Assembly (NCBI GenBank): GCA_963682025.1
Contig: OY821518.1
Location: 304,767,429-304,831,428 of the forward strand
Length of the DNA stretch: 64,000 bases
Direction of reading: 5' to 3'
DNA from: Cordilura impudica
Lineage: Eukaryota > Arthropoda > Insecta > Diptera > Scathophagidae
In this document: piece by piece, positions 10,373 through 22,526 of the stretch
Layout of the letters: each line of letters begins with the position of its first letter
How positions within the stretch are numbered: the first letter of the stretch is position 1
The notes under the pieces: model-generated
The model's input: only the letters and a program-made list of their open reading frames with translations
Databases searched by the model: none
What the model was told of the DNA's origin: nothing
Made by a program: the position numbers and the translations under genes

Positions 10373-11190
10373 TGATAACTTAAACCTTTTTTTTAACTAA
10401 CATAACTAAATCAAAAATGTGTCTATAGTTATGTTACATAGTGTATATACTCCATAAATGTTTCCTGGTGTAGGTATTTTGAACAATAACAGCTTTATCA
10501 AAATTTCAACTCTAGTGGATATTTAGAGAAGACAGGGTAAGTGAAAAGTGTGAGGAAAAGAAACTAAAATCAAGATTAAATTTCAATCGTGTAAAGAAAA
10601 TGCAGTTAAAGTTTGCTACGAGTAGCATATTGTTTTCGTCAATACACAATATGGTTGTTTAAAGTACACACAATGCGCTAGATGAACAAAATGAAGCCAC
10701 TTTTAATACGATTTTCTCTAGAACATCCAAATACACGAATAGAAACAGAACTTAAAAGGCGGAATTCCATTTCGAATGTAATTCGTATAAATTTTACTAA
10801 CTGGAATTTAACGAAAGCATCAACAGAATTCACAGCATCTTGATCAAAATACTCAACAGATTGGTATTCTATTAACATAATATCGAGCCATGACAGCGAA
10901 AAATGATGAAAATCAATAATAAATGATAGATAAATCAAATTATTGTATGCTTTATCTATGATAATTTCGCACATGCACTAAGTGATAACTTTAGAGTTAT
11001 CACGTTCATGTCTCGGATATATAAACATAAGTTGCAGCAATGGATTGTAGTTAGAAGTGTTGCTTCTAACGGGTTTTTTATTTATTTTTTATTAGATAGA
11101 ACTTACGAAAAGGTTAGCTGTCAAACTATCTCTCATACTTTGATATTTACGCTCATTTTTTGACATTTATGTCCAGTATACTCTGGCAAA
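10373..11190. other. Unannotated AT-rich stretch
   Basis: A 98-codon open frame on the minus strand (10678-10974) has no recognisable motif. No other signal. Confidence 0.4.
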
Positions 11191-11199
11191 TCACGCTTG

Positions 11200-12200
11200 A
11201 ACGCTTACTTTAAAATTCAGTTATCAATTCGCACAGCTCATAGATGACTTCATCATTTTTATGGCGCACGAAATCGTCCATCCGAGCAAGCCACCCGTCA
11301 AACTGTGGAAAAATTTTATACCACATAATGATGCAATAACACCAACACGTCGCAACAATGTGCGTATTGAAGAGAATATCGTCGCTGTAAACGAATCTGT
11401 GGAAAATGATACTAATTTATCGGTTCGTCGTCAGTCGAAGGAATTGGAGATCTGTCTGTGTACCACGTGGAAAATTTTGCGGAAAGATCTTAGCCTTCAC
11501 CCGTATAAGATCCAGATGGTGCAGGAATTAAAGCCATGAGACCATCATATGCGTCGTTATTGCTCCGATTGAGCAGTTAGAAATTGAGCCGGTATTTTAT
11601 TGCAAAATTGTGTTCAGCCATGTGGATCATTTTAGGCTTAACGGGCTTGTTAACAAACAAAATTAGCATATATGGGAGACCAATCCACAACAGACCTTAC
11701 AGTCATTACATCCAGAAAAATGCACCGTTTGGTGCATTTACACACTAGTGGCATTATCTGGCCTTATTTAATCAAAAATGAAGCCGGAGCTCGTTTTACG
11801 GTCAATGAAGATCATTATCGCTCTATGATTAATGATTTTTTGTTTAAAAAAAAAAAACATTGTTCCGGGCGAGATGTGGTTTCAACAATATGACGCTATG
11901 TGCCATACGGTGGCCGCAACCATTGACTTATTGAAATCAAAATTTGGCGATAACTTTATTTCGAGAAATGGAGCTGTCATTTGGCCTCAAGTTGTACGAT
12001 GTGACGCCTCTCGATTATTTGCTGTGAGGCTACGTGAAGTCACTGGTTTATGCTGATAAACCAGCATTAATTGACGCCTCGGAGGCCAAGATTATTCGTG
12101 TTATACGGCCAGGAATGTTCTTTTGGAGAGCCGTAAAATTGGCCCCGTGCCCCCATTATAGCCGCTATGGCCACATGCCCGAAATCATTTTAAAATTTTA
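11200..12200 (+). pseudogene. Tc1/mariner (IS630-type) transposase remnant L2
   Basis: Decayed DDE/D transposase. Pieces in order: R-R-N-N-V-R-I-E-E-N-I (11350-11383), T-T-W-K-I-L-R-K-D-L-S-L-H-P-Y-K-I-Q (11462-11515, the conserved linker of this family), H-L-H-T-S-G-I-I-W-P-Y, F-Q-Q-Y-D-A-M-C-H-T-V-A (11881-11912, the second catalytic Asp context, where Q-Q-D-G-A is usual), and I-S-R-N-G-A-V-I-W-P. A further C-terminal piece (12030-12070) resembles K-S-L-V-Y-A-D-K-P. Multiple frameshifts and stops. Same family as 3003-3825 but better conserved. Terminal repeats were not identified, so the element limits are approximate. Confidence 0.65.
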
Positions 12201-12249
12201 ATTCCATGTATTGCTGTTTCGAATAACAATTTTTTGCGTTATATTTTAC

Positions 12250-12916
12250 AATTTCAAGTTCTATCGGGCCTAAAAAACACCGGTTAGGTGTCGCCATAAT
12301 TAACTTCCATACTAATGGATCGATTGTAAATTATGCGTTGAGATAACATTAGATAAAGCGCCGATAGACGGTATAGCAATCCAAATAAGCAATCCTTCCA
12401 CACTATTGTGGAAGGTTTAAGTTATAAGCTTAGTGGATGTGGTGCATTTCATACAAACTAAATATTTATCATCAAATATCTAGAGTAATATGAGAGATCA
12501 TAATTAATATACTTAGGTGAGTTAAAAATGAGCGGAACGGACAAGAGGCCGAGGCATCTCCAAAACAAAGTAAATATTTATCGTGAAATATCTATAAATC
12601 TGCAATAGCGTGAGTTGAAATTTCAGAATCTTGGCAAAGAATATTTTACGTTAAAATAAAATTATTTTCATTTAGAAAAAAAACGAACTCTCAATGTCTG
12701 CTAAGTTAATGGCATTGTACTTTTACGAAGAGTTCAGCTCTATTATCGGGAACAAAAAAAAATAGCATACGTCCGAGCAATGCACAAAAATAAATTATTT
12801 TGTGGGAAAAAACTAACAAATATAAAATTTCATAAGAATTTTAAAATAGTGTTTCATTTTGATGAAAATATAAAAAAAACAGGCTTTTAGAAAAAAATAT
12901 ACAGCTTAGTATTTTA
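12250..12916. other. Unannotated AT-rich stretch
   Basis: Contains a short hairpin (CCTTCCAC and its complement, near 12395-12416) and nothing else that can be named. Confidence 0.4.
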
Positions 12917-13718
12917 TTTTTATACCCTATACCACTATGTGGTTTGGGTATAATGACTTTGTGCTGCTGTTTGTAACAACCAATAATATTTGACCTACAC
13001 CCATCTTTAATTATACCGATCGAATCAGAATCACTATCTGATTCGATTAAACGATGTCCGTCCGTCCGTCCGTCCGTCTGTGTGTCCATGTAAAGCTTGT
13101 AATCAAACTGCAGGTCGCAAATATGAATATATTTTGATGAAATTTGCTATTTGATCTTTTATCGGCCATGGGATGAACGCTATTGAAATTGGTGAGAATC
13201 GGTCCATGTTCAGACCTAGCCCACATACAAATGACCCCTATGAAATCGACATAAATTGCCATAAGATCCAAATTGTCATACAGATCTTACTCAAATTGGG
13301 TTCGTATGCGTTTATTACATCCACTAATGAGTAGTCTAAAAATGATCCCTGGGACAACTGTTAGTCATAGGCCCCACATAGAGCTGCTTCCCGATCTTCA
13401 CTTAAATCTATCAAAAAACAAAAATATTGCACTGATTGTTCTCAAATTTTGTTTGTATATATTTTTGCAAAATACAAGAGACTTTAACAAACATGGTCAG
13501 GATCGGTCCATTTTTGGGCCTAGTCCCCATATAGATATAGCATCAGATATGAACTTTTTCATATCTGCAGCCGAAAAAATTAATAAAAATCCCACTCAAA
13601 TTTGGTTTCTGCTTATTTTCTATATCCACTTAGTTGGGCCTAAGAGATAGGGTCTCTAAACGCATGGTATAGGGTATCATATAGTCGGTCTCGACCGACT
13701 ATAATTTTCTTACTTGTT
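12917..13718 (-). mobile_element. Family A interspersed repeat, copy A3
   Basis: Full-length and inverted. GTCC/GTCG microsatellite at about 13052-13078. The terminal palindrome at 13679-13702 has one changed base (TCTCGACC instead of TCTAGACC). Ends as in A2. Confidence 0.88.
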
Positions 13719-14752
13719 ATTTATTGAGTATTGCAATGGCATAGAAGTCTTTATTCTAGTAATGATAAAGAAGCATTGATTTAGTTACAAAATTTTTTCA
13801 TCTATTATTTTCTATTTTTACAAATATCAAAATAAAAAATCTATTAGCGATCTTTCTCATTTTAATGATTGAGATCAAACGTTTTTACTTTTAATATAGA
13901 AAAAATTATAATTATCTAAATGCATAATTGAGCAATTTATGTATTGTCTGGCACTGGCTGGACATTATATTAAGTTTTAGTTTTTATATTTGTAAAAATA
14001 TTATAAGTTCACATTGTATAAAAAGTGTAGATTCAGTAAATAAAATAACGAGATCAAAAAAAGTGTATATTATTATAATGACTTTTTATTTTTGGATATG
14101 ATTTTAAGTAGAAAAGTTCGCAAAGAGTTCGTCAGCACGGAAATCATTCAGGTCTGCATGGAAAACAATTGTACACATTGTCTTAGAAAAGCAAAATAAA
14201 TACACAGCTTCTATCTTCACTGTCACAAACACATCCACACACGCATCAAAAGTTAGATTAACTTGTGAGCTCATATCCATATCAAAGCTATAAACACTCA
14301 ATGATTACTTTACGAACTTCTGGATTAAAAGCAACTTTCAATAATTTTCTTCTTCAATTCTTGTTTTTTTTTTTCGTTTGTCTTCCACTTTTTAAGTACT
14401 TCACTTGAGTTGTTGGTTTTGGAAAATTAAAAACAAAAACTTCTTTCGTAACGAAAGTAAACATTGCAGTTAGTGCTTTAGGGTAGAGCAAAAAGTTTCC
14501 CTCGATTATTATAACCATAAGTAATTATCAACACCCAACACAACATGAAAAAAATACATTGCATCAAAAAATATTTAATTCAAATAGGCCTATGGTTTTT
14601 TGTTTGATATAAATCTAAATATCGTCTTGAACCTTAGCGGACCATGATTGGACATAATCAAAATATCTACTAATCACATCGGAAATGAAGTTGCCATCGT
14701 TTATGGAAATTATTGCTTGGTACGAGTGGGTAGGGAAAATGTAAAAAAAAAG
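13719..14752. other. Unannotated AT-rich stretch
   Basis: A 65-codon minus-strand frame (14104-14301) has no recognisable motif. No repeat edges seen. Confidence 0.4.
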
Positions 14753-15585
14753 AACAAGTAAGAGTGGTAAATTCAGCTATGCCGAATGAGGGTATCTGTG
14801 ATACCCTCCATCAGGGTTTTACGATTACATCAATATCTGGACTTATTGCACTATCTACAACAAACTAGCAGAGCCCAGCGCTCGAAATTCGAGTGCAAGT
14901 TCTAGGAAATTTTTCATTTAATAAATAATTTTATAAAAGCCTAAAGGTATACTAATAAATTTTAGCCAACTTTATAATAAATACAGGGCTTTTGATATTT
15001 ATAATAAATACAAACACATTATATGTGTTTTATGAATGTATTTGTAGAAAGTTTAAATGAGCATTACTCCAAAAAAATGTCCCAGATGGTGCAAGTCTGT
15101 AAATCTGGTGGACAGCTAAAAAGAAAACCTTTCTAATGGAATATTTTTTATGCAAATCGGTTGTCAATTAAAATTATTACATCTGTCACAATAAATCGTC
15201 TTGCTATTAATATTATAGATGCATGCAGAAAAATATTTAAAAAAGTAAATAATTTGAGAATTATAACATTAAATTATTACAACAAAAACACTTAATTTTC
15301 AGAGGTGTCTCCATATATTAGGCCAAATCATGCCACAGAGATGCAGGCTTTATCCCATTTTAAATAATGATAAACAATATCATCTTAATTTGATGACCCA
15401 GCTAAATGATTTATTTTGTGAATGAGCGTGATTTCAACAAACAGACAGACGGACGGACGGATAGATGGACATCGCTATATCGACTCAAGTTGTTATAAGG
15501 ACTAACAGTATATATTTATTGTGGGGTCGCAAATTCATTTTTGGCTACGTTGAAATGGAATGATAAAATGTGGTGTGGAGGGTAC
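14753..15585 (+). mobile_element. Family G DINE/mini-me-like repeat, copy G1
   Basis: Starts AACAAGTAAGAGTG, then TTCAGCTATGCCGAATGA and TACCCTCC. The right part has GACAGACGGACGGACGG (about 15443-15460) and ends GTGGAGGGTACAAAAA. TACCCTCC and its complement GGAGGGTA are the subterminal inverted repeats. It is split by Helitron-like C2. The design matches family A (same AACAAGTAAG start and GACG core) but the sequence differs. Confidence 0.65.
14875..15219 (-). mobile_element. Helitron-like element C2 nested in G1
   Basis: Inverted copy of family C. Its 3' end is CTAGCAGA as read on the plus strand, with the palindrome CTCGAAATTCGAG just inside. Its 5' end reads TCTATAATATTAATAG on the minus strand. 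It lies between A and T on its own strand. Interior diverged from C1. Confidence 0.72.
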
Positions 15586-16617
15586 AAAAAGTAAAAATAT
15601 TATAGTCGATCCATACCGAGATAACATACCATACCATGATTGTACAGAAAGAGTCGTAGGTCCAACTTATAGAATATTGAAACTAAGCATTAAATTTGAA
15701 GAGAATTCATATGGTAAGCTATTTTTATATGAGCACTGGGTCAAAAAATGGACCGATCAAGATTATATTTCTGTGGTTTTCTGGAATAACCGCGTATGTC
15801 CATTTTTGTCAGTTTTGAGTTAACGATGCCAAATATATTAATTTTTAACACTCTTTCATGTGTTAAATTTTTTTATTTTTAAATATTGACCATTTCTGAG
15901 TTTTTTCTTTAAATAACGACGTAACATAAATGTTTATTAAATTAATTTGCTGCACTAACGACGTATGTCAACCTACGTTTGATCGCTGACAAATTATTTT
16001 CTCAGAAAACGACACATAGCGACATAAGTTGTTATTAATGAAAACAAATGCAAAATAATTTTGGATTATTTTTCAGTTTATAACAACTTATAGAAACTTG
16101 TGTGTTTGTTTCTGTTATTTTTTGTGACTATTATTCTTGATACGTTGTTATTTAGAAAACCACAGATTTAGCAAGGACACTTATTTCTAAAAAAATAATG
16201 TATAAATTAAATTTGAGAAAATTTGACGCAATATTTATGTGTTTTGATAGAGTGGAAGCAGCTTTATATAGGAACTTATTTCTGGGTGTAATAAACATAC
16301 ATATACCAAATTTGATAGACATCTTTAGAATAATATGGATCCTGTGGCAATTTAAGTCAATCTCGTAGGGGGCTAGGTCTGACCCTTCACTGATTTTCAA
16401 TAATTTCAATAGAGATCGTCTCATGGCTGACAGAAGCTTACCAAAGTTCTTCAAAATATATTCACATTTGCGACAAGGTTCAAATACATACACGGACGGG
16501 CGGACAGACAGACGGAAATAGTTAAATTGACTAAAAAATGATCAAATATTTTTGTTACCTACAAACCTCAACACAAACTTATTAAACACTGACGACAAGG
16601 TATCATAAGGTATAAAT
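15586..16617 (+). mobile_element. Old family A copy A7, interrupted by MITE H
   Basis: The left half (15586-15770) follows family A from its start to the GACCGATCCTGATCATG region. The right half (16166-16617) resumes at TTGAGAAA and runs through a GGACGGGCGGACAGACAGACGG tract to a degenerate end. Much more diverged than A2-A6, so an older insertion. It abuts G1 directly. Confidence 0.6.
15771..16165. mobile_element. MITE H nested in A7
   Basis: Left end CTGTGGTTTTCTGGAATAAC, right end GTTATTTAGAAAACCACAG: a 19-20 base TIR with two differences. The interior word GTTATTAATGAAAACAA and the CTGTGG terminus resemble family B (8559 and 40402). ATTT borders both ends, but the target duplication is uncertain. 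Confidence 0.65.
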
Positions 16618-16787
16618 ACATAAAATATCCGCTTTATTGTATGTAAAAAAGGTAGGGAACGGCCGAACAAGGCAACGATAGGGAAGGACCTTTAATTAAA
16701 CGCTGACGCCCTTCGAATCGGATGCAATTTATTAGATTTATTCAACAAACTCATATAACTTTTTTGTTGAAACATGTCCATATATTA

Positions 16788-17266
16788 TCTATTATATTAA
16801 TAGGCAAAGCGATTTCTTTTGACCTATGTATCTTTGTCAGTTTAACCTCGACGTTGACCAAACATACCTCATTTAGAAGGTATTTCTTTTTTGCTGTCCA
16901 CCAGATTTACAGATTTTTACATTTTTGCACATTTTTTTGAGTAACATGCATTTAAAGTTGCTACTAACAAGTACATAAAATTATACAATCCTGTGCGTGT
17001 GTTTACTAAATTTGTTAATATGTTTGCAAAAAGCCTTGTGTTGAATTTAAAAATAATTTTGGGCATAAAGCAATAACGAGAATAACGACAATAAGTCAAT
17101 CGAATTTCTTTATAATAATTGCATATCACACGAACTGTGTTGAATTGTGAATTGCTTAAAATTGGCATACCTTTAGGAGGCATAAAATATTGAAAAAACT
17201 AAATTGAATAAAAAAATAAAATTTCCTAGAGTTAGCACTCAAATTTCGAGGGCTGGGTTCTGCTAG
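16788..17266 (+). mobile_element. Helitron-like element C3
   Basis: Starts TCTATTATATTAATAGGC after A, ends TTCTGCTAG before T, with palindrome-like CTCAAATTTCGAG near the 3' end. It is 479 bases, about 110 longer than C1 because of extra internal sequence. Confidence 0.7.
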
Positions 17267-18296
17267 TACTAATAAATTGTATAGATCTGCTTAAATATCT
17301 AAAAAAAAATGTTGTTTTTTATTCGTTCTAAAGTCATTAAAGACATTCAACTAAATCTTTGCAACACTATAAGTTAAGCCCATAAGGCTATATATTAGAC
17401 AGTAAAATGTGAAATAATCCAGCCTAATTCAATCATATTACTTCCACCAACAACAGAACACAAAATAAATGATTAATTTATGTTTAATGTTTTCCTAATT
17501 AACTTCTTTTTATAATTTAAATATTTAGTTATTAAATAATAATTATTTGTTTGTTTATATTTCTTTGCTGCCCGTTTTGAATGACTCGTAATTCTAGCTA
17601 AATAAAAACTTCGCTTAGCATTTGAATCAAATAAATGCAAATTATATATTTTATAAACAGTTAACAGGAGTGGAAAAGTTTTCCTTAGAAGCTGTTTGCA
17701 AACAAAAATATTTTAAAATAAACTTGCAATACTTGTAGATATTTACCAGAACTGATTCTACACCATTTCAGATTAAGACAACTCAATAATTTAGAATTAA
17801 TTCGAATTTCAGAAACTAGTAATATGTTTTCAAAAATTTCATTTCGAATAAAACTTAAACTTTTGTTTGCACTAAAATGCCAGTATAACAGTTTTATGGA
17901 AACAATCCTTTCATCTTAGCAATTTATAACCAGAAATGGTGTTGATTTCTTCACATTCAAGAAATTCAAGTGAAAAACTTTTCGTTTAACGATAATCGAC
18001 AATAGATAAAGTTTGCCTTTTTTTCTCAAGTAGTAGCAAAAACCTTTTGGTTTGTTAGAAGGACAATATAATATATTTTTAACATTCTTAGCTCCGTTTT
18101 CGAAAAAGCTAAATATATATAATATGTAACCAAATAACTTCACGGTTTCTTAGATATTAATTTTAAATATCAATTTTAGATAATTATTGTTTTCTTAATT
18201 TACTTTAAATTATTTAATTACAATTGAAGTGACAAGGCTTTGTCGACATAAAAATAAGTTAAAGATGAAATAAATTAATTTAAAAAAAATCGAATT
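17267..18296. other. Unannotated AT-rich stretch
   Basis: Very AT-rich, no coding or repeat signal I can support. Confidence 0.45.
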
Positions 18297-20690
18297 GCTG
18301 ATTTTGAAAGGCACAATTTTGGAAAATTGAGAAAATAATGGGAAACGGTACTGTGGTAGTATACCTACTAAATGAGATTGAAAATGGCGAAAGTCTCTAT
18401 GGAACATGATTGCGAAAAATGGAGGGTAAATTCGCGATGACTTTGAAAAGGGGTTAGTCATACCCAAATACTCAATACTTTCCCAGCACAACTGAAATTG
18501 GTCGTCATTATATCGCTATATTGCAACGTCATTATCTGTGTTTTTGTTTTTTTTTTTTGTTTTTTGTATTTTAACATTAATGATGGACGAAGTAGAAAAG
18601 GAGTCAAAAACCCAGAAAACTATGGGCAACAGATTGCAAAACAGGGCAGAATTTCTAGAGAATCCTATACAAATTCCGCTGGAAAGCAAGTTGCAAATAA
18701 AACTACAGGAGATTTATTATTATTTCTTTAATCCAAGGGACATTTTCCAAAAAATGCGCCACATTGCTTTTAAAAATATCATTGATACACTTTCTTTTGC
18801 TTTAATAAAGTCTATATCGTGATATTATTTTCTTTTCAGTTGACGCTCAAAATCTTTTGATTCATTTTCTCCACAAAAAAAAAAACGTGGCGGTGTCCCT
18901 GCTAAGCTAAACTCTATGCAATCCAAGACAATACAAGACGTTTATCTTCAATCCCTCGTTGATCACCATAAATTCAAAAAACATCGACCCAGAAAAGAGG
19001 AACCACGAGAAAGGCAGTCTACTTTCAGCTGTCATGTCATCAAAGCTCCCAAAAAATACCTGTTTGTCAAAAGGCTTTTCTCAGTCTTCACAGCGTCTCT
19101 GACAAGAGGCTGAGGCATTTACAGGGATTGTTAAGAGGGGGAGACACTCCAAAAAAAACTGCAGAGTCAAGCTCCTCGACCAAATTTCGAGAATTGCGCC
19201 ATCGAAATCAACCGAATGGTGGAACATATTAAATGGTTTCCAACGAAAACGTACCACTATTCCAGCAGAGGAAACTCATACCTGGATGCTCGCTTAAACG
19301 TCACAAAAATGCATGAACTGTTCGGCATCAAACTTCCTGATACTCGCATTAAATACGAAATTTTCTTCGCTACTCCAGAGAAAACTCCGATTTGAAATTT
19401 GGTCGCCCAGGGATTGACAATTGCATAATATGCGAACAGTTGGTCGTCAAAATAAAAAGACCTTAACGACAACGCCAAACGTGCAGCAACCACAGAGCTT
19501 GTCGTCCACCAAGCACGTGCGAAAAAGTTTTACAAGAAAATGAGAGATGTAGAAATTGAGTGCACATCCAACAACGATGTTCGGAATATTTGCTTCGATT
19601 TCATGCAAAACTTATCCTTTCGAGAGGTTCCAGTGGAAGATGTGTTTTATCTTCGACAACTTTGGGTCTACGTAATCGGCGTGCATGAGCTAGGGTCCTC
19701 GCGCACGCAGATACTCGTTTATCATGAAGGGGAAGCCAAGAATGGCGCCATGCTGCTGCAGTACATCGAGGAGACCATACCTACAGAAGTCACAGAGCTT
19801 CATTGCTTTAGCGATGGGTGCGGTGCACAAGCCAAAAAAAAAAATCATGCTGTGCCGCGTTTCTTTCTTACTTTGGCCACCAGGAACGATTGGTGTCATC
19901 AAGAGAAAGGTGAGGCGAGCCGATTGCGTCTAAGTCCCTGACGAATATCATGCAATGATTCTGGCTGCCAGAAAAGATCGCTTCACTGTCAAGGTGCTAC
20001 GCCCCAAAGACGTTAAAGCTTTCAGTCAATGATGGCCACAGTTCTATAAGAAATCCTGCGTTCCTTTGAAAAGACCCGCTCGGGCTAGAAGAGTGATCAT
20101 CGCGATTTGTTCTCCATTATTTCCAACAAGATGTACGTGTTTGGTTCTTCAACACCTGGGGTCCTTATAGCTTTTGAAGGGATTGACGGTCTTAACCACA
20201 ACAGTTACAAACTCTTGAAAGTCGCGAACGTCCCCAATCTACCAACTACACAAGCATACACTGATCAGGTACCCATCAATGACAAGAAGTTGATTGTCAT
20301 TAGAAAGCTCCTCCCTCACATTCCCGAGGAACACCATGAATTCTACAAAAGGATCCTCTCTTGGAAAACCACGGCTTCCGACAACGCCAGCGACGACGAT
20401 GAAAAGTAGTTTTGAAAAACAATATGTAACATTAAACGTTATACATTAAAATTACTTAAAAAAACCGGTTGATTTTGAAAAGGGCATAAGTCATATAAAT
20501 TGTAAATTCGGTATTTGATCCAAATTGAATCGGAAATTAACCAAAATTTCACTAAACATTATGTCAAAGCAATGATTTTGGAATGGCTGCTACATAGGTT
20601 TATAAAAATATATTGTAATTTGAGACAAACGGTTTTATCAGGTTTTCTCTAAATGAATTACTCGTGACTTACGCCATTTTCAAAATCAAC
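18297..20690 (+). mobile_element. 2.4-kb DNA transposon with decayed DDE transposase
   Basis: The word GTTGATTTTGAAAA.GG and variants occurs at the left edge (18297-18315, direct), near 18437, at 20468-20492 (direct) and at 20666-20690 (inverted), giving terminal and subterminal inverted repeats around a transposase pseudogene. The limits are inferred from the outermost pair. AATTG-like words flank both sides, but a target duplication is not certain. Confidence 0.5.
18898..20409 (+). pseudogene. DDE-type transposase-like protein (DUF7869-like), broken
   Basis: Relic of the insect protein family whose catalytic region carries D-F-M-Q-N, then F-Y-L-R-Q-L-W-V-Y, Y-H-E-G-E-A and F-S-D-G-C-G-x-Q. 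All four are readable at 19596-19835. An N-terminal piece (18916-19113) ends with a K-K-Y-L-F-V-K-R-L-F-S-V motif. A middle piece (about 19250-19490) has H-Y-S-S-R-G-N-S-Y-L and K-M-H-E-L-F-G. The C-terminal piece (20107-20409) has H-I-P-E-E-H-H-E-F-Y. Lesions: a stop before 19140, two stops between 19394 and 19470, and a shift at the A-run near 19835 that changes the frame downstream of G-C-G-A-Q. The Pfam name is from memory and should be checked; the transposase role is inference from the Asp-centred motifs and the flanking inverted repeats. Confidence 0.5.
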
Positions 20691-20869
20691 GATTCAATTG
20701 AAAATCAAATTAAACAAAACTGAGAATAGTGGAAATTAGAAGTATAAATGCAAAAAATATTCAAAGTTCAACAATAACGATTGTTTGGACAGAGTTGTAT
20801 CTTCAGAAATTAATACAAAGTAAAGCTGTATGGTACGAAAACTGAATCTAACCACACTGCTTGTAGGCC

Positions 20870-21100
20870 TGACTTTAGGTGAGTGTGTTAAAGCGCTGAC
20901 CAAAAAGTGCAAGTACGAGTGTATGTGAAGGTTCATGGTTCAAACCTCACGGCCGCCCTAAGTAGAAAATTTTCATATAGAAACAATCTATTCAATTAAA
21001 ACATAACAATAATCACAATGTTCAATAAATCGCTGATGAAGGCTGAAATGCCAGAAACCGGTCCGATTAAGAATACAGTGCAGTTATGAATTTTTGAAAT
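20870..21100 (+). repeat. tRNA-like box followed by Penelope-LTR-like tail
   Basis: GGTTCAAACCTC near 20937-20949 resembles a Pol III B box, preceded about 50 bases upstream by an A-box-like TTAGGTGAGTGTGTTAAAGCG; no complete cloverleaf forms. Downstream, CTGATGAAGGCTGAAATGCC followed by GAAACCGG is the style of sequence found in Penelope-like element repeats. Either a degraded SINE or a retroelement fragment. Confidence 0.25.
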
Positions 21101-21201
21101 ATATGCTTTCTTCTTCTTTACCACGCACCATTTAAACAAAATTAAAATTTGCATATTAATTACAGTAGTAATTACAATACGTCTGAAAAATGACTATAAA
21201 T

Positions 21202-22518
21202 CAAGGTTCAGAAAATACACACGTGAAACACACAATGTTCTGTTCAAAAACAGCCAACACATATCTTTATTTTCATATCAATTATGTGCGTTTCCAAATT
21301 TTCAACGGTGCCCAACACAATCATGACTGTGTTCGTTTTAATATTTCGTTATTTACACGAACATGTTTCTATCACGTACTTTTTGTTTCGGTCACACATA
21401 AACCACATAGATTTGAGTGTTGCTTTATTTGAAGTTCGTGTTCTGGTACGTGTTCTGAAAACAAAACTGAACATGTACAATAAACAGGTTCGAGTTCAGT
21501 TATATTTTAAGTCGTGTTGTGGCTCGTGTACTAAGAAAAAACAGAACATGTACAATAAACAGGTTCGAGTTCAGTTATATTTTAAGTCGTGTTCTGGGTC
21601 GTGTACTAAGAAAAAATAGAACATGTACAATAAACAGGTTCGAGTTCAGTTATATTTTAAATTAGTGTTCTGGTTCTTATACTGCGAAAAATTGAAACAT
21701 CACTTCGCGATCTCGTACACCCCGACAAAAACGACGACAATTGTATCAACCAAATTTATTAAAATTTTATTTACCCTTTTTTATGACTTACGTTGCAAAT
21801 TGTTTACAATTGTCAAATATTTTAAAATTTTATTGGCCATTTTTTTGTGATTTACGTTGAAATTATTTACAATTGTTTTTATTGACTGGTTTTTATTTTA
21901 ATAAAAGATGGTAATAAAATACTTAAGACACAATTTTTCGCAGTACACGAGCCAGAACACGAACTTAAAATATAACTGAACTCGAACCTGTTTATTGTAC
22001 ATGTTCTATTTTTTCTTAGTACACGAGCCAGAACATGACTTAAAATATAACTGAACTCGAACCTGTTTATTGTACATGTTCTATTTTTTCTTAGTACACG
22101 AGCCAGAATACGACTTAAAATATAACTGAACTCGAACCTGTTTATTGTCCATGTTCTGTTTCTTCTTAGTACACGAGCCCCAACACGACTTAAAATATAA
22201 CTGAACTCGAACCTGTTTATTGTACATGTTCTGTTTTTTTTTCAGTACACGTACCAGAACACGAACTTCAAATAAAGCAGCATTCGAATCTGTGTGGTTT
22301 ATGTGTGATCGAAACAAAAAGTACGTGATAGAAAAATGTTCGTGTAAATAACGAAATATTAAAACGAACACAGTCATGATGGTGTTGGGCACCGTAGAAA
22401 ATTTAGAAACGCACATAATTGATATGAAAATAAAAATATGTGTGTGTTGATCTAAGTTATGTTTGTTTACATATATGTACGAGTTTTTTATTCAGTGTAT
22501 GTTTTTTTCTGAACTCTG
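21202..22518. mobile_element. Fold-back element E1 (hAT-like MITE)
   Basis: Starts CAAGGTTCAGAAAA and ends with the complement of CAGAGTTCAGAAAA. The flanks carry a perfect 8-base direct repeat CTATAAAT (21194-21201 and 22519-22526). The two halves are long inverted repeats, each with outer unique sequence and inner 75-base tandem units (starts at 21470, 21545 and 21620 on the left; mirrored at about 21950-22250). An AT-rich centre (about 21700-21920) joins them. CA..TG ends plus an 8-base duplication fit the hAT superfamily. Open frames across the repeats are by-products. A second copy is at 30726. Confidence 0.85.
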
Positions 22519-22526
22519 CTATAAAT

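Noticed and set aside
10678..10974. 98-codon minus frame as a host gene
   Set aside because: No motif, no signal peptide and no splice or composition evidence; length is compatible with chance.
12395..12416. Short hairpin as a terminator or RNA gene
   Set aside because: An 8-base stem without a T-run or conserved context is expected by chance in 64 kb.
20870..20955. True tRNA gene
   Set aside because: The acceptor, D and T stems cannot be paired convincingly; only box-like words remain.
21284..21619. 111-codon frame and its mirror at 22081-22416
   Set aside because: They encode the 75-base minisatellite of fold-back element E; the two peptides are alike only because the arms are inverted copies.
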